Assembly: GCA_949358305.1 (NCBI GenBank)
Contig: OX442322.1
Span: forward strand, 8,804,001 to 8,868,000
Direction: 5' to 3'
Origin: Strigamia acuminata
Taxonomy: Eukaryota > Arthropoda > Chilopoda > Geophilomorpha > Linotaeniidae
Length of the DNA stretch: 64,000 nt
Positions 30,185 through 40,928 of this stretch are shown here, one piece after another (within the stretch, counting starts at the first letter, position 1; the number at the start of each line of letters is the position of its first letter). The notes under the pieces were generated by a model. The model had not been told where the DNA came from. It worked only from the letters and a program-made list of their open reading frames with translations, and did not search any database. Made by a program: the position numbers and the translations under genes.

Positions 30185-30400
30185 AGAAATTTCAGCAGCA
30201 GAAAGCGTTAGGCCTAGCATTAGACCTAGTTCTCAAACAGTAGATCAGATGGGAAAAACATCTCAGCTAATGGGCAAGCAAATGTGTCTTCAAGGAGGAG
30301 GAGAGTCAGCTTGGCTCTCTACTCACTCATTCTCTGGGAACTCATTTCAGAAATAATCCAAAGGAAGAACATCAGAGAAAGAGAAAAGAATAACAACTTA

Positions 30401-30406
30401 TTTATT
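30401..30406 (-). terminator. AATAAA poly(A) signal in BEL-B 3' LTR
   Basis: It lies in the sense phrase GAATAAATAAGTTGTT, shared with the BEL-A LTR at 18950-18965. The 5' LTR has the same signal at 37781-37786. Confidence 0.5.
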
Positions 30407-31371
30407 CTAAATCAACCATAACAAACTTCTTCTAGCAACAGCTAGTAACAACAGCAACAACAACTAAGCCTAGCAACAACAAGCGCCTAGCAACCGTGAA
30501 CAATGGCGCTAAAATAGGCTTATTTACAAGCAACAATTACTCATTATAAATAACTTATTGCCTCCAAAGAGGGCGCTACGTGTCTCAAACTTAACCCTTT
30601 TACATCAAATTGATAACAAGTAATAAAAGCTTAATCTTAACATCTATTAGAGGCATAAAATACATAAATAAACAAGTATTAACAATTCCCAATCTTAGTT
30701 CCGGAGGAAAGCCAACTTTCCTTCTCAAAGACAAAAGCCAACCGCTCATCATGCAAGATGGCGGCACAGCAACTTGCTAACAGCTGTGCAGGCGAACAGG
30801 AGCGAGCCAGACCGACTTCCATAGCCGCCCTTGACCAGACATCGACGCAAGGACCTTCCAAACAGCGTGGGGACTCGAACGAGAGTCCAAACCAAGGCGT
30901 ATCGACGCCGCTCTAAACACACACGCGGATCCGATGCGTCCAAATGCCGTCACTGTCACGGGAGCTTTACGCCGCTCGCCACCTGCTGCCCCACGTCTTG
31001 GAAAGTCGCTGACCCCCTAAAACATCAAGCAAAAGGTAAACAACAATCAAATAAAATATGCCTATCTCAAAACAACTCTAATAATTCTTAAACTAATACA
31101 CAGAATTACTAAACCACTAAAACGATCACACCAAAACGACCACAAGTGACCGACAACACATCTCCCGACCAATCCAGGTGCGACTGGCAGCATGACGACC
31201 GTCAAGGACATCACCAAACAAGACCGCTGGTCAGCCAAACAACCGGACATCTCAGATATGTCTCCAACTTGTGTCAAAAACTAAAAAGCAAATTAAAAAG
31301 TCAAATCTTCTTTTCAGAAGCCAAAACGTGGAAAACTTCTAAATCTTTTTGTTGCGTTCCTGCTCGCAACA

Positions 31372-31421
31372 TCGCTGCCAGCCGAAAAAGAAGAGAACAG
31401 CCGGCCGAAAGGTCCGGTGCT
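31372..31421 (-). promoter_or_regulatory. 3' tract of BEL-B
   Basis: In sense this reads CTTTCGGCCGGCTG, a pyrimidine run, then TTTCGGCTGGCAGCGA directly before the LTR. The GGCYGGC motif therefore occurs twice. There is no polypurine run on the sense strand. Confidence 0.55.
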
Positions 31422-34400
31422 CTAGTCCAGCTCCAACGCCCGTACGTGTTTGACCGATCGTCTGTATTCTTTTCCGTTTGACGAAAGCACCCGTACGACT
31501 CGAACGAGACCGTCTTCCCCGGGCATGACCTCGGTGATACGGGCAAGAGGCCAGAAATAGGGATTGCTTCCTACTTTCTCCAGCAAAACCACTTGTCCAA
31601 CTTCTGGATTTTTGTATGCGGAATCCCCCTTCACCTCGTGGAAGTTCCGGAGCTGCTTTAAGTAGCTTTCCTTCCAAAGCCTCCAAAACTCCCAGAGGTG
31701 AAGTCTCCGCTTCTTCTCTAGACGCAGTAAATCCTTTCTACGAATGGCGTGCAATGGTCGATTTATAACAAACTTCGGCATACCTCCTGTTAAGAAGTTT
31801 TCAGGTGAAATGACGCGGCCCCCGTCAGGTTCCTCGTGTACGTAAGAGAGAGGACGCGAGTTCAGTACCGAACTGACTTCCGCCGACAGTGTCTGTAACG
31901 TTTCCAAATCGACTGTATGGCAAAGCAACGTCTTCCGTAGCTTGTCCTTCACGGAACGGACGAGCCTTTCCCAAGCTCCGCCCGCCCATGGCGAGAGAGG
32001 TGGGATAAAAGACCAGACTATTCGCTTTTCCGAAAGCAATGTCTTTATCCCGTCCTTACACAATAACTTCCCCCACGATTGAATCTCTTGGCTACCCCGC
32101 TCGAAGGTCTTCGAATTGTCCGAGAAGACCTTCGCCGGATAACCGAATTGAGCGCCAAAACGACGAAACGCCAACAGAAACTTCTCAACCGATAGATCAA
32201 CCGAGACTTCCAAATGGATTGCTCTCGTCGCAAGGCAAGTAAAAAGTAATATGTATACCTTCTTTTCCTTTTCCTTACTCGTGATCTTCAATGGTCCGAG
32301 GTGATCAATGCCCGTGTTTTGAAACGGAGCTGCCGGCGTAACTCTCTCCATAGGAGGATCGCCAGTAGAAGGATTATGGCGTCCCAATCGTTCTTTCCTA
32401 CAGGTTAAGCAGCTACAAATCACAGACTTAACTGTTCTTCGACCTCGTATCACCCAATAGCGATCTCGGACACGATAAAGTGTCTCGCTAAGGTCACCAT
32501 GCAACAACTGCAGGTGAGCTCGTCTAATGATCAGTTTGGTGACCCAGCTGTCAGGGTGTAACAGAATAGGGTAAGCCTCGTCGAAAGACAGTGTCGACTT
32601 CCCTAAACGACTTCTAAGTCTCAAAATCTCTTTTTCGTCAAGAAAAATGTCGAAATTTTTCAGGATTGACTCCTTGTGGACCTTCTCCTTAAGCTCTGTG
32701 GCTAATATCTCGTCTCGAAAGTACGTGTCCTGCGCCAAACGAATAATCTTTTCCTCGGCTAACTCCATCTCGAGGTACTCGAGGTCCCTCCCACGCGAAG
32801 AAGAAAAAGGTAGCCAGCGCCTCATGCGCGCAAACACTTTCACAAGCTTACTAAATGAGCTAAAGCGTTCAAAAAATTTGATCGTGAATGCTTCTCCCAG
32901 CATGCTAGCTGTAACAACTTTCCCTTTTTTCTCTTCCTCAAGCGGAAAAACGACGGTATCTAAATCGATAGGAAGAACTTCTGGTTGGCCAGGTCCATCC
33001 CACCAAAGACGGTTAGCCATTAGGCTTCTAGCGTCGCAAGGTCGCGTAAAAACGTTCGCTGGATTCCGCTCTGTCGGAATGTATGTCCACTGTTCCGGAC
33101 TAGACTTTTCTAAAACTTCTGCAACCCGATTGGAAACATATGGCTTCCAACGGTTTTTAACGGATCTTATCCAGCCTAATGCTACCATTGAGTCAGAGAA
33201 GTAACTGACTTTACCAATGGGATAGGTAGGCAGGAAATCCTTCAACAAATACTTTGTCATACGGACGCCCACTACTGTGGCGGTCAGCTCTAGGCGTGGT
33301 AGGGATAGCTTGGTCATCGGAGCAATGCGTCCTTTGCTTAGAAGCAACTGACAATCTCCAGACGCAGCGCGGACATAAATTGCGCATCCATACGCTTGCG
33401 GGCTTGCGTCGCAATATACTTCAAGATCTAATGATTGACCCGAATAAGTTCCCATCCATCGCTTGACCTTTGCGTCAATAAGACGTTGCAAGTCGGTGTA
33501 CCATTTGGTAACTCGCTCAGAACTCTCGTCCGAAATCCTATCATCCCACTTGATCTCTCGCCCCCACATGGACTGCAAAAGCAACTTCATCGGCAAGATG
33601 ACCGGTGAGATCAATCCGAGAGGATCGAAGACTGACGCCACCAAAGATAGGATACCCCTTCTTGTCCTGGTAATCTCAACTCCTTCAGGAATCCTAAACA
33701 TGATAACATCTTCTTGAACTTTCCAAACAATACCCAACATCTTGATAATGTCTAAATCCTTAAATTCCTCTGCTCTCATATGAAAGTCTTCTCCCTTAAG
33801 CGCGTTGAAAACCTCAGCACTTGAGGTAGCCCACTTTACAAGAGGCAATTTTCCCTCATCTAGAATAGTTCGTAAATTCACACAATGTTGCGTCGTCTTT
33901 GCAGCGTTATCGTCGCCGGACGTCAGGTCATCCATGTAAATGCCCTTGTCCAGGGCGTCTGCTTCCTTCGGAAAAAGGACTAAATATAGACGCCCCTGCG
34001 CTCGAATAACCGCGCAGAGCAAAAACGGGGATGAGTTGACACCGAAAGGCACAACTATCATCCGTAACACAACCAAATGGTCCCATAAGTTTTGCCATGA
34101 ATATTCGTTCTGAAAATATTCGTCGGAAACCCACAAAAATCTTAAGTAATCGCAGTGTTCTAACTTGATCAATACCTGAAGAAAGGCTTGTTTAATGTCC
34201 GCTATCGCAACCACACAGTAAAGTCGGAAACGAACAATTACTGGCATAATGTCCGGATTAAGGCTCGGACCAGGGTATAAGCAGTCGTTTAAAGAAGGAA
34301 CTCCTTTCTTTGAAGACGACGCGTTAAAAACTACTCTAAACTTCGTTGTATCTCTATCCTCCCTAATCACTGGATGGTGCGGAATAACATAAACGCCAGA

Positions 34401-36677
34401 CTTCTTGTATCTTTCTGCAAGAGGTACTACTTCTGCGTGCTCTTCGCGCACGTAGTCCCACATGGCTTTCTGGTAGCGTTCTTTGTGGTCACTGCTGCTG
34501 TCAATCCTTCTCAACGTGTGCGACAACTGATTCAATGCCAAATCCCAATTGGATTCCAACGAACCAATTCGCTCATTGAAAGGTAAGCAAACTTCATAAC
34601 GACCATCTTCTCTTCTTGTCTTTGTTTTCTCGAAACGATCTCTAATAAAATCGGAATCACGCTCGCCGGCACTAATACCAACGGCTTCTAAACTCCATAG
34701 CTTCTCCAAGTCTCGGTCTGTTTTAATATCACAGGTGTTGCAGCAAGAAACGTCGCGCGAGCTCTCTGAGAAGGCATCAGTCGACCCAGCTGCTCCTGAT
34801 AACACCCACCCAAAGATGGTGTTCACCAAACCCAGTCGACCATCTAGGCGTTTGCGTCCATCCAAGCAGATTTCCCACCAGACATCAACGCCAAGCAAGA
34901 TATCAACATTGCCTGCAGTTGAAGGTAAGTCCTCAGCCAATTCAAACCCCAAATTCTTAACTTTCTGAATAACATCTGGGCTGGCTATCCCATACACATG
35001 GGGTAAACTCTTTGCGCTTAAAGCTGTCACCTTGAGCTCTTTGGCTCCGTGTCGAGACTGAAGCAAGATCTTGTAGACGTCATAAGACGCCGACCCTGCG
35101 TTCTCCTCATTGAGACGTTGGGCTGTGGCCTCTATTGACCCACAACTCTTCAGCCGTATCCGGTCAGCTACGCTCTTAAGAATATAAGAACGGTGACTTC
35201 CAGGATCTAACATACCACGTACCGTGTGCGAACCACCAGATTTCGTCTTTAATTCCGCTGTAAAAATCATCAATTGGAGCGTTGACGAGATCGCCAAGGA
35301 AACGTTAGCACTAACGTCCTTAGGCTTCTCTGCCCCACCTGGACTCGTAACGATTGACTTCCTGCAAATGCTGGAGTGGTGTCGACCACCGCACGTCTTA
35401 CAAGACGTCTTCAATCGGCATCTAATGGCCATATGTCCGCTTTGCAGACAATTGTAGCAAAGCCGATTCTTTTGCGCAATGGCAGACTTGTCCTCAATGC
35501 TAATCTCTTTTTTGCAAAAGGAGTTAGCGTGCCCTTCTTTGCAAAAAATGCAAGTCGCTTTATCGACTGTCAACTTGGGATTACTCGAGCTCTTTGTCCC
35601 TTGAGCCAATGCACAAGTGGACATTGTCCCTTTTCGTTGCTCTTTTTGGTCGCTCTTATCGACCTTGTCCTTCTTAATGTGAAGGAGATTGGATCCCATA
35701 ACGTCTTCTACTTGCTCTAGAAGCTTAACTTCTGTGGCAAAAAAATCCAAAATCGTCAATAAGTTTGATGATTTGGTACCGTGGGATCTGTAAAACTGAG
35801 TGACCATAACCGGCGGGAACTTCCTCAACACGTCAGGTGCTAAAAGAAAGCCCGCTGTCTGAACAGGAACACTTAACTGCTCAAGCACCCTAATGGTTGC
35901 AGACAACTTTGTAAGTTGCGCCTTCACCGCCTTGACAGGGTGTACTTCTGTGATTGGTTTCAAATCCTTAAGAGACTTGAGCAAAGCTGCTCGTTGCGCT
36001 TCGTCGTCCCCGTAACTTCGAATCAATTCACTACGAGCTAAGTCGTAGGATCCATCCACTTGTCTAAAGGTGGATATTAGCGTTGCTGCTTCACCTGTGC
36101 AGAATGACTGCAGGTATTGCAGCTTCTCTACTTCCGAGAGGTCTGAGTTTGTGTGCACTGTTGAGTCAAATCGATCCAAAAAGGACTTGAACTCCACAAC
36201 TTCTCCACCAAACTTTGCTATTTCCAACTTTGGAAGTTTAGCGTTGCGATTTCTTCGCGCTAATTGTGAAAGACTACTTTGTTGTGAAACATTAGTCTGA
36301 TTCTGGCTTGTATTGGCAGACAACGTCGACGCATTTGCTGTCCAATGCGACACAAATCGTTGCGCCACTTGGCTACGGTGCTTCAACACTGCCATAGGCG
36401 TGTAATAACCCTCGATTTCCCTAAGGTTGGCCATGTACTGATCTCTAGGTATCAGTGGTTGCATCAGGTTCAGGTCATCAACCATCTTCTTAATCTGTTC
36501 CTCTGCGGCTAAAGCAGTTGCTTCTAGCTCTGCAGGATCGGTAATGGCCTTTGATTCCTTCAACAACTCCTCAACTGCGACCCCAACCGTCTCAAATCGA
36601 GAGGCCAAAACGTCCAACTCATCCGGCTTAAGAATTGTAACCGGTGTAGGTGAGGTTCTTCCTGGTGACGTAGACAT
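31422..36677 (-). CDS. BEL/Pao gag-pol polyprotein, intact (BEL-B)
   Basis: One unbroken frame of 1,751 codons from ATG at 36677 (MSTSPGRTSP) to TAG at 31424-31422. Order by residue: Gag of DUF1759 type about 150-300; three zinc knuckles starting near C376; retropepsin-like protease DPGSH with D491; reverse transcriptase with YMDD at 914-917; RNase H with CDAS (D1090); an HHCC integrase finger with HLQLLH and CSCLTC; catalytic D1458, D1520, E1570; and a DUF5641-type tail with NPYFWPLARI, ending VRALELD. All catalytic residues are present. It is about half identical to BEL-A pol, and its Gag is more diverged. With near-identical LTRs it is the best candidate for a working enzyme source for the N and BEL-C elements. 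No env frame is present. Confidence 0.96.
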   Translation of the reverse strand: MSTSPGRTSPTPVTILKPDELDVLASRFETVGVAVEELLKESKAITDPAELEATALAAEEQIKKMVDDLNLMQPLIPRDQYMANLREIEGYYTPMAVLKHRSQVAQRFVSHWTANASTLSANTSQNQTNVSQQSSLSQLARRNRNAKLPKLEIAKFGGEVVEFKSFLDRFDSTVHTNSDLSEVEKLQYLQSFCTGEAATLISTFRQVDGSYDLARSELIRSYGDDEAQRAALLKSLKDLKPITEVHPVKAVKAQLTKLSATIRVLEQLSVPVQTAGFLLAPDVLRKFPPVMVTQFYRSHGTKSSNLLTILDFFATEVKLLEQVEDVMGSNLLHIKKDKVDKSDQKEQRKGTMSTCALAQGTKSSSNPKLTVDKATCIFCKEGHANSFCKKEISIEDKSAIAQKNRLCYNCLQSGHMAIRCRLKTSCKTCGGRHHSSICRKSIVTSPGGAEKPKDVSANVSLAISSTLQLMIFTAELKTKSGGSHTVRGMLDPGSHRSYILKSVADRIRLKSCGSIEATAQRLNEENAGSASYDVYKILLQSRHGAKELKVTALSAKSLPHVYGIASPDVIQKVKNLGFELAEDLPSTAGNVDILLGVDVWWEICLDGRKRLDGRLGLVNTIFGWVLSGAAGSTDAFSESSRDVSCCNTCDIKTDRDLEKLWSLEAVGISAGERDSDFIRDRFEKTKTRREDGRYEVCLPFNERIGSLESNWDLALNQLSHTLRRIDSSSDHKERYQKAMWDYVREEHAEVVPLAERYKKSGVYVIPHHPVIREDRDTTKFRVVFNASSSKKGVPSLNDCLYPGPSLNPDIMPVIVRFRLYCVVAIADIKQAFLQVLIKLEHCDYLRFLWVSDEYFQNEYSWQNLWDHLVVLRMIVVPFGVNSSPFLLCAVIRAQGRLYLVLFPKEADALDKGIYMDDLTSGDDNAAKTTQHCVNLRTILDEGKLPLVKWATSSAEVFNALKGEDFHMRAEEFKDLDIIKMLGIVWKVQEDVIMFRIPEGVEITRTRRGILSLVASVFDPLGLISPVILPMKLLLQSMWGREIKWDDRISDESSERVTKWYTDLQRLIDAKVKRWMGTYSGQSLDLEVYCDASPQAYGCAIYVRAASGDCQLLLSKGRIAPMTKLSLPRLELTATVVGVRMTKYLLKDFLPTYPIGKVSYFSDSMVALGWIRSVKNRWKPYVSNRVAEVLEKSSPEQWTYIPTERNPANVFTRPCDARSLMANRLWWDGPGQPEVLPIDLDTVVFPLEEEKKGKVVTASMLGEAFTIKFFERFSSFSKLVKVFARMRRWLPFSSSRGRDLEYLEMELAEEKIIRLAQDTYFRDEILATELKEKVHKESILKNFDIFLDEKEILRLRSRLGKSTLSFDEAYPILLHPDSWVTKLIIRRAHLQLLHGDLSETLYRVRDRYWVIRGRRTVKSVICSCLTCRKERLGRHNPSTGDPPMERVTPAAPFQNTGIDHLGPLKITSKEKEKKVYILLFTCLATRAIHLEVSVDLSVEKFLLAFRRFGAQFGYPAKVFSDNSKTFERGSQEIQSWGKLLCKDGIKTLLSEKRIVWSFIPPLSPWAGGAWERLVRSVKDKLRKTLLCHTVDLETLQTLSAEVSSVLNSRPLSYVHEEPDGGRVISPENFLTGGMPKFVINRPLHAIRRKDLLRLEKKRRLHLWEFWRLWKESYLKQLRNFHEVKGDSAYKNPEVGQVVLLEKVGSNPYFWPLARITEVMPGEDGLVRVVRVLSSNGKEYRRSVKHVRALELD

Positions 36678-37249
36678 GCTGATCGCACCTGAAAAGGTTG
36701 GAAAGCAAAGACAATTACTACGGTCACCTTACACCAACACACAACACACACGTTAAACTTAAGACGAACCTTTAGAATCTGAGTGCTTAAACACCCAAAC
36801 TCTCTGCTATACAGACAAACTCCAAGAGGATTTCTAATATAATTTGAGTGGTTGAATCACAGACTCACTCAAAATTTCAACTAAAACCTTTTTAGAATAA
36901 ATCCCTAACAATTCTGAGAATGTAAATACTCAGACTGACTAACTCTCTTCTAAAATTACAAGTAAACTGCTTCTGTTTACAAATAAATGCTCTAAGAGAA
37001 TTTAAATAATCCCTGTTCACAAGAATTCCACTAAAAATCATGCAAACTATAGACTATTCTAGCTAAATCTGTTGCTCTCCTGCTTATGCAGTTATAGTAG
37101 AGCCAAAACTTATTTTATATCACTTTAAACGCAATAGCAAGACTCATATCTCCCCCAAAAAGACACAAGTAACAACCCAAAGCAAAACCCATCAAAATCA
37201 CAAAGAAACAACTGAATGTCATCTTCAAAAAGCATGGCGAACTGCTGCA

Positions 37250-37261
37250 CATTGCGTTGTG
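37250..37261 (-). promoter_or_regulatory. BEL-B leader motif CACAACGCAATG
   Basis: The plus strand reads CATTGCGTTGTG. It lies about 220 nt after the 5' LTR. Upstream in sense is CCAGTTCAAGTGA; N4 has CCAGTTAAA before the same core, so the similarity is slightly longer than the core. Confidence 0.5.
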
Positions 37262-37448
37262 TCACTTGAACTGGACCCCTGGCATTGATGGTTACTTCTA
37301 GACGATTCTCAGCTGCACAAACTTGATCGGAAATACATGCGGAACCAGCCGCTAACTGCACAAACCGTCCTGTTGTCACAAATCCCCTGAATCGTCTGTG
37401 AAGTGGCCAAACTCTAGCTTCACGCACGGTGATCAAACGCGCACGAAT

Positions 37449-37465
37449 CCGGGTCACCGGCACCA
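37449..37465 (-). other. BEL-B primer-binding site
   Basis: In sense it reads TGGTGCCGGTGACCCGG and continues ATTCG. Compared with the BEL-C site it has one extra G, yet it extends the match to the T arm of tRNA-His. It starts 15 nt after the LTR end, farther than usual. Confidence 0.6.
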
Positions 37466-37480
37466 AAAAACAACTTCCCC

Positions 37481-38751
37481 TGTTGCAAACAGACATGTCG
37501 AACTCGGAAGTCGCGTGGTACATTCATAGGCAACTGTCCTGTTGCGCATCCATGATCGTATAGTAGAAATTTCAGCAGCAGAAAGCGTTAGGCCTAGCAT
37601 TAGGCCTAGTTCTCAAACAGTAGATCAGATGGGAAAAACATCTCAGCTAATGGGCAAGCAAATGTGTCTTCAAGGAGGAGGAGAGTCAGCTTGGCTCTCT
37701 ACTCACTCATTCTCTGGGAACTCATTTCAGAAATAATCCAAAGGAAGAACATCAGAGAAAGAGAAAAGAATAACAACTTATTTATTCTAAATCAACCATA
37801 ACAAACTTCTTCTAGCAACAGCTAGTAACAACAGCAACAACAACTAAGCCTAGCAACAACAAGCGCCTAGCAACCGTGAACAATGGCGCTAAAATAGGCT
37901 TATTTACAAGCAACAATTACTCATTATAAATAACTTATTGCCTCCAAAGAGGGCGCTACGTGTCTCAAACTTAACCCTTTTACATCAAATTGATAACAAG
38001 TAATAAAAGCTTAATCTTAACATCTATTAGAGGCATAAAATACATAAATAAACAAGTATTAACAATTCCCAATCTTAGTTCCGGAGGAAAGCCAACTTTC
38101 CTTCTCAAAGACAAAAGCCAACCGCTCATCATGCAAGATGGCGGCACAGCAACTTGCTAACAGCTGTGCAGGCGAACAGGAGCGAGCCAGACCGACTTCC
38201 ATAGCCGCCCTTGACCAGACATCGACGCAAGGACCTTCCAAACAGCGTGGGGACTCGAACGAGAGTCCAAACCAAGGCGTATCGACGCCGCTCTAAACAC
38301 ACACGCGGATCCGATGCGTCCAAATGCCGTCACTGTCACGGGAGCTTTACGCCGCTCGCCACCTGCTGCCCCACGTCTTGGAAAGTCGCTGACCCCCTAA
38401 AACATCAAGCAAAAGGTAAACAACAATCAAATAAAATATGCCTATCTCAAAACAACTCTAATAATTCTTAAACTAATACACAGAATTACTAAACCACTAA
38501 AACGATCACACCAAAACGACCACAAGTGACCGACAACACATCTCCCGACCAATCCAGGTGCGACTGGCAGCATGACGACCGTCAAGGACATCACCAAACA
38601 AGACCGCTGGTCAGCCAAACAACCGGACATCTCAGATATGTCTCCAACTTGTGTCAAAAACTAAAAAGCAAATTAAAAAGTCAAATCTTCTTTTCAGAAG
38701 CCAAAACGTGGAAAACTTCTAAATCTTTTTGTTGCGTTCCTGCTCGCAACA
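37481..38751 (-). repeat. 5' LTR of BEL-B (1,271 bp)
   Basis: The partner of 30101-31371, with one difference seen by eye. It includes the same U5 motif (37553-37564), poly(A) signal and GCCGCCATCTTG motif. Confidence 0.93.
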
Positions 38752-38885
38752 ATGGTTTTGCCTTCGCGACTTTCACAAAGTCAAGCTTGGCTTCGATACT
38801 TTTTCTTTCCGTGCTCTTGGTTTTGATGGGGAATTCCTTCAAAAGTTTTCTGCCTTGCCTTCCCTTCTTCTTTGGCCGGCAACGC

Positions 38886-39659
38886 TGTTGCGAGCACGCG
38901 CAACATGGATTTTTTGCTATCGCAATAGCGGATTTGCTTGAATTGATCAATTATTTAAGTTTGTGTTTAGTTAATAGTGCAGCTTAAGTTTTGGCTAAAT
39001 GTTAAATGAATTTCGTGTAGTTTGTGACGTGGGAGTTATGTTTTACCTGATTTAAGCTGTCTTTCTTAAGGTAATCTTGTATTTTTCCTTTGATTCTTTG
39101 GAGTTTTACTGCTTGGATTCGTCCGAAGAGTTGCTGTTGTTAGTTCCTAAGTTAGTTCATTTATTTGAAACACTTTGGCTTAATGTATTACGGTTTTGTG
39201 CCTTTTGTAATGATTTTATACTTGAAACTGTGTATTTTCTTGTATACGCTTTATCATTTTGTCACTAGAGGGACAATTTGCCTCTTGCGAGTGATTGTTG
39301 CCACTCGTTGCTAAGAGCCGCTGCTCTCATTGTTGTAGGTTGCGCAGCAACTACACTGTGACTGTTATGTAGATTTCTAGGGTTAAGATATGTAATTTTC
39401 TCCTCTCTTTTCTGTGTACTTTTGATAGATATTAACTTTACATTAAATTCGGTTTGTTTATGTGTTATTTGGCATATTAGTGGTGAGTTCTTCCAGACAC
39501 TTATTAGGCCACTTTGCAGGGATTTCAAGCAGGATTTCTCCTGCAATGCATCATCTCTTTTGGAGCTCATCACAAGTTCTAGTAAGTAGGTTTATTTGTT
39601 ATAAGCTTTTTCTGTTGTCTTCTAGAGTGCCACACGGCCACAAAGCATTGCTAGAAACA
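38886..39659 (+). repeat. 3' LTR of N3 (774 bp)
   Basis: Identical in length to the 5' LTR and apparently in sequence. It is preceded by a pyrimidine-rich run and GGCCGGCAACGC at 38872-38885. The right flank AAGG is the target duplication. Confidence 0.92.
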
Positions 39660-40153
39660 AAGGCTCCAATGTAAGTTTTAGCAACATCCAAGCAATGATT
39701 TGGGAGAATAGACTTTTGATCTCATCACAGTTGACTTAGCACAAACACCACAAGACCAATGTCTCTGAATGTTCAGAAATAGTGTTTAAACCTTAGTAGA
39801 AGGCTCCAATGTAAGTTTTAGAAACATCCAAGCAATGATTTGGGAGAATAGACTTTTGATCTCATCACAGTTGACTTAGCACAAACACCACAAGACCAAT
39901 GTCTCTGAATGTTCAGAAATAGTGTTTAAACCTTAGTAGAAGACTCCAATGTAAGTTTTAGAAACATCCAAGCAATGATTTGGGAGAATAGACTTTTGAT
40001 CTCATCACAGTTGACTTAGCACAAACACCACAAGTCCAATGTCTCTGAATGTTCAGAAATAGTGTTTAAACCTTAGTAGAAGCCTTCAATGTAAGTTTTA
40101 GCAACATCCAAGCAATGATTTGCGAGAATAGACTTTTGATCTCATCACAGTTG
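39660..40153. repeat. 140-bp satellite array, middle piece (about 3.5 monomers)
   Basis: It continues the monomer broken at 25125: after the AAGG duplicate, CTCCAATG follows in register. It contains one CCTTC/TTTGCGAG variant monomer (from about 40077). It ends in GTTG, the target duplication of N4. Confidence 0.95.
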
Positions 40154-40928
40154 TGTTTCTAGCAGTGCTTGAAGACCGTGTGGCACTCTAGAAGACAATC
40201 GAAAATGGTTATAACAAATAAACCTACTTACTAAAACTTGTGATGAGCTCCAAAAGAGATGATGCATTGCAGGAAAAATCCTGCTTGAAATCCCTGCAAA
40301 GTGGCCTAACAAGTGTCTGGAAGAACTCACCACTAATGTGTTAAATAACACATGAACAAACCGAATTTATTGTAAAGTTAACATCTATCAAAATACACAG
40401 AAAAAGAGAGGAGAAAATTACATATCTTAACCCTAGAAATCTACATAACAGTCACAGTGTAGTTGCTGCGCAACCTACAACAATGAGAGCAGCGGCTCTT
40501 AGCAACGAGTGGCAACAATCACTCGCAAGAGGCAAATTGTCCCTCTAGTGACAAAATGATAAAGCGTATACAAGAAAATACACAGTTTCGAGTATAAAAT
40601 CATTACAAAAGGCACAAAACCGTAATAAATTAAGACAAAGTGTTTCAAATAAATGAACTAACTTAGGAACTAACAACAGCAACTCTTCGGACGAATCCAA
40701 GCAGTAAAACTCCAAAGAATCAAAGGAAAAATACAAGATTACCTTAAGAAAGACAGCTTAAATCAGGTAAAACATAACTCCCACGTCACAAACTACACGA
40801 AATTCATTTAACATTTAGCCAAAACTTAAGCTGCACTATTAACTAAACACAAACTTAAATAATTGATCAATTCAAGCAAATCCGCTATTGCGATAGCAAA
40901 AAAATCCATGTTGCGCGTGCTCGCAACA
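40154..40928 (-). repeat. 3' LTR of N4 (775 bp)
   Basis: The sense end at 40154 carries TGCTTGAAGACCGTG in antisense of the N2 variant position. It pairs with 57977-58751. Confidence 0.92.

Larger units (their letters stand above)
30101..31371 (-). repeat. 3' LTR of BEL-B (1,271 bp)
   Basis: In sense it starts TGTTGCGAGCAGGAACGCAA at 31371, a hairpin of TGTTGCG with CGCAACA, and ends GCAACA at 30101. It contains the sense motif GCCGCCATCTTG (30754-30765), AATAAA (30401-30406, minus strand) and the U5 tRNA-His motif (30173-30184). Its sequence is otherwise unrelated to the BEL-A LTRs. Confidence 0.93.
36678..37480 (-). other. Leader of BEL-B
   Basis: This 803-bp untranslated region between 5' LTR and gag holds the primer site and the CACAACGCAATG motif. 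It has many short direct repeats with ATTCTGAG or CTCAGACT near 36780-36960. No domain-bearing ORF is seen; a 132-codon minus-strand frame (37125-37523) overlaps the LTR and primer site and is rejected as a gene. Confidence 0.7.
30101..38751 (-). mobile_element. BEL-B: complete 8,651-bp BEL/Pao retrotransposon
   Basis: A full-length element with two 1,271-bp LTRs, a tRNA-His-type primer site, leader, a single intact gag-pol frame and a 3' tract. ATGG duplicates flank it (30097-30100, 38752-38755). The uninterrupted site is present in N2 (near 13665-13685), N4 and N5, proving a clean insertion into N3. By eye the two LTRs differ at one base (30224 A, 37604 G), so the insertion is very young and the element may still be active. 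Confidence 0.95.
25126..39659 (+). mobile_element. N3: complete N element carrying a nested BEL-B
   Basis: The N-family copy in plus orientation. Flanking AAGG (25122-25125 and 39660-39663) is the target duplication in the satellite. Removing BEL-B and one ATGG copy leaves exactly 5,879 bp, the length of N2, and the internal ORF shadows of N2 and N3 are identical. The internal region 25900-30100 holds the primer site, leader motif and about 3.5 kb without recognisable genes. The 3' end from 38756 has the pyrimidine tract and GGCCGGCAACGC, then the 3' LTR. The inserted BEL-B is antisense to N3. Confidence 0.92.

Noticed and set aside
37125-37523. 132-codon minus-strand frame in the BEL-B leader
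   Set aside because: It starts in the LTR, covers the primer site and has no domain; it is not in a position used for a BEL gene.
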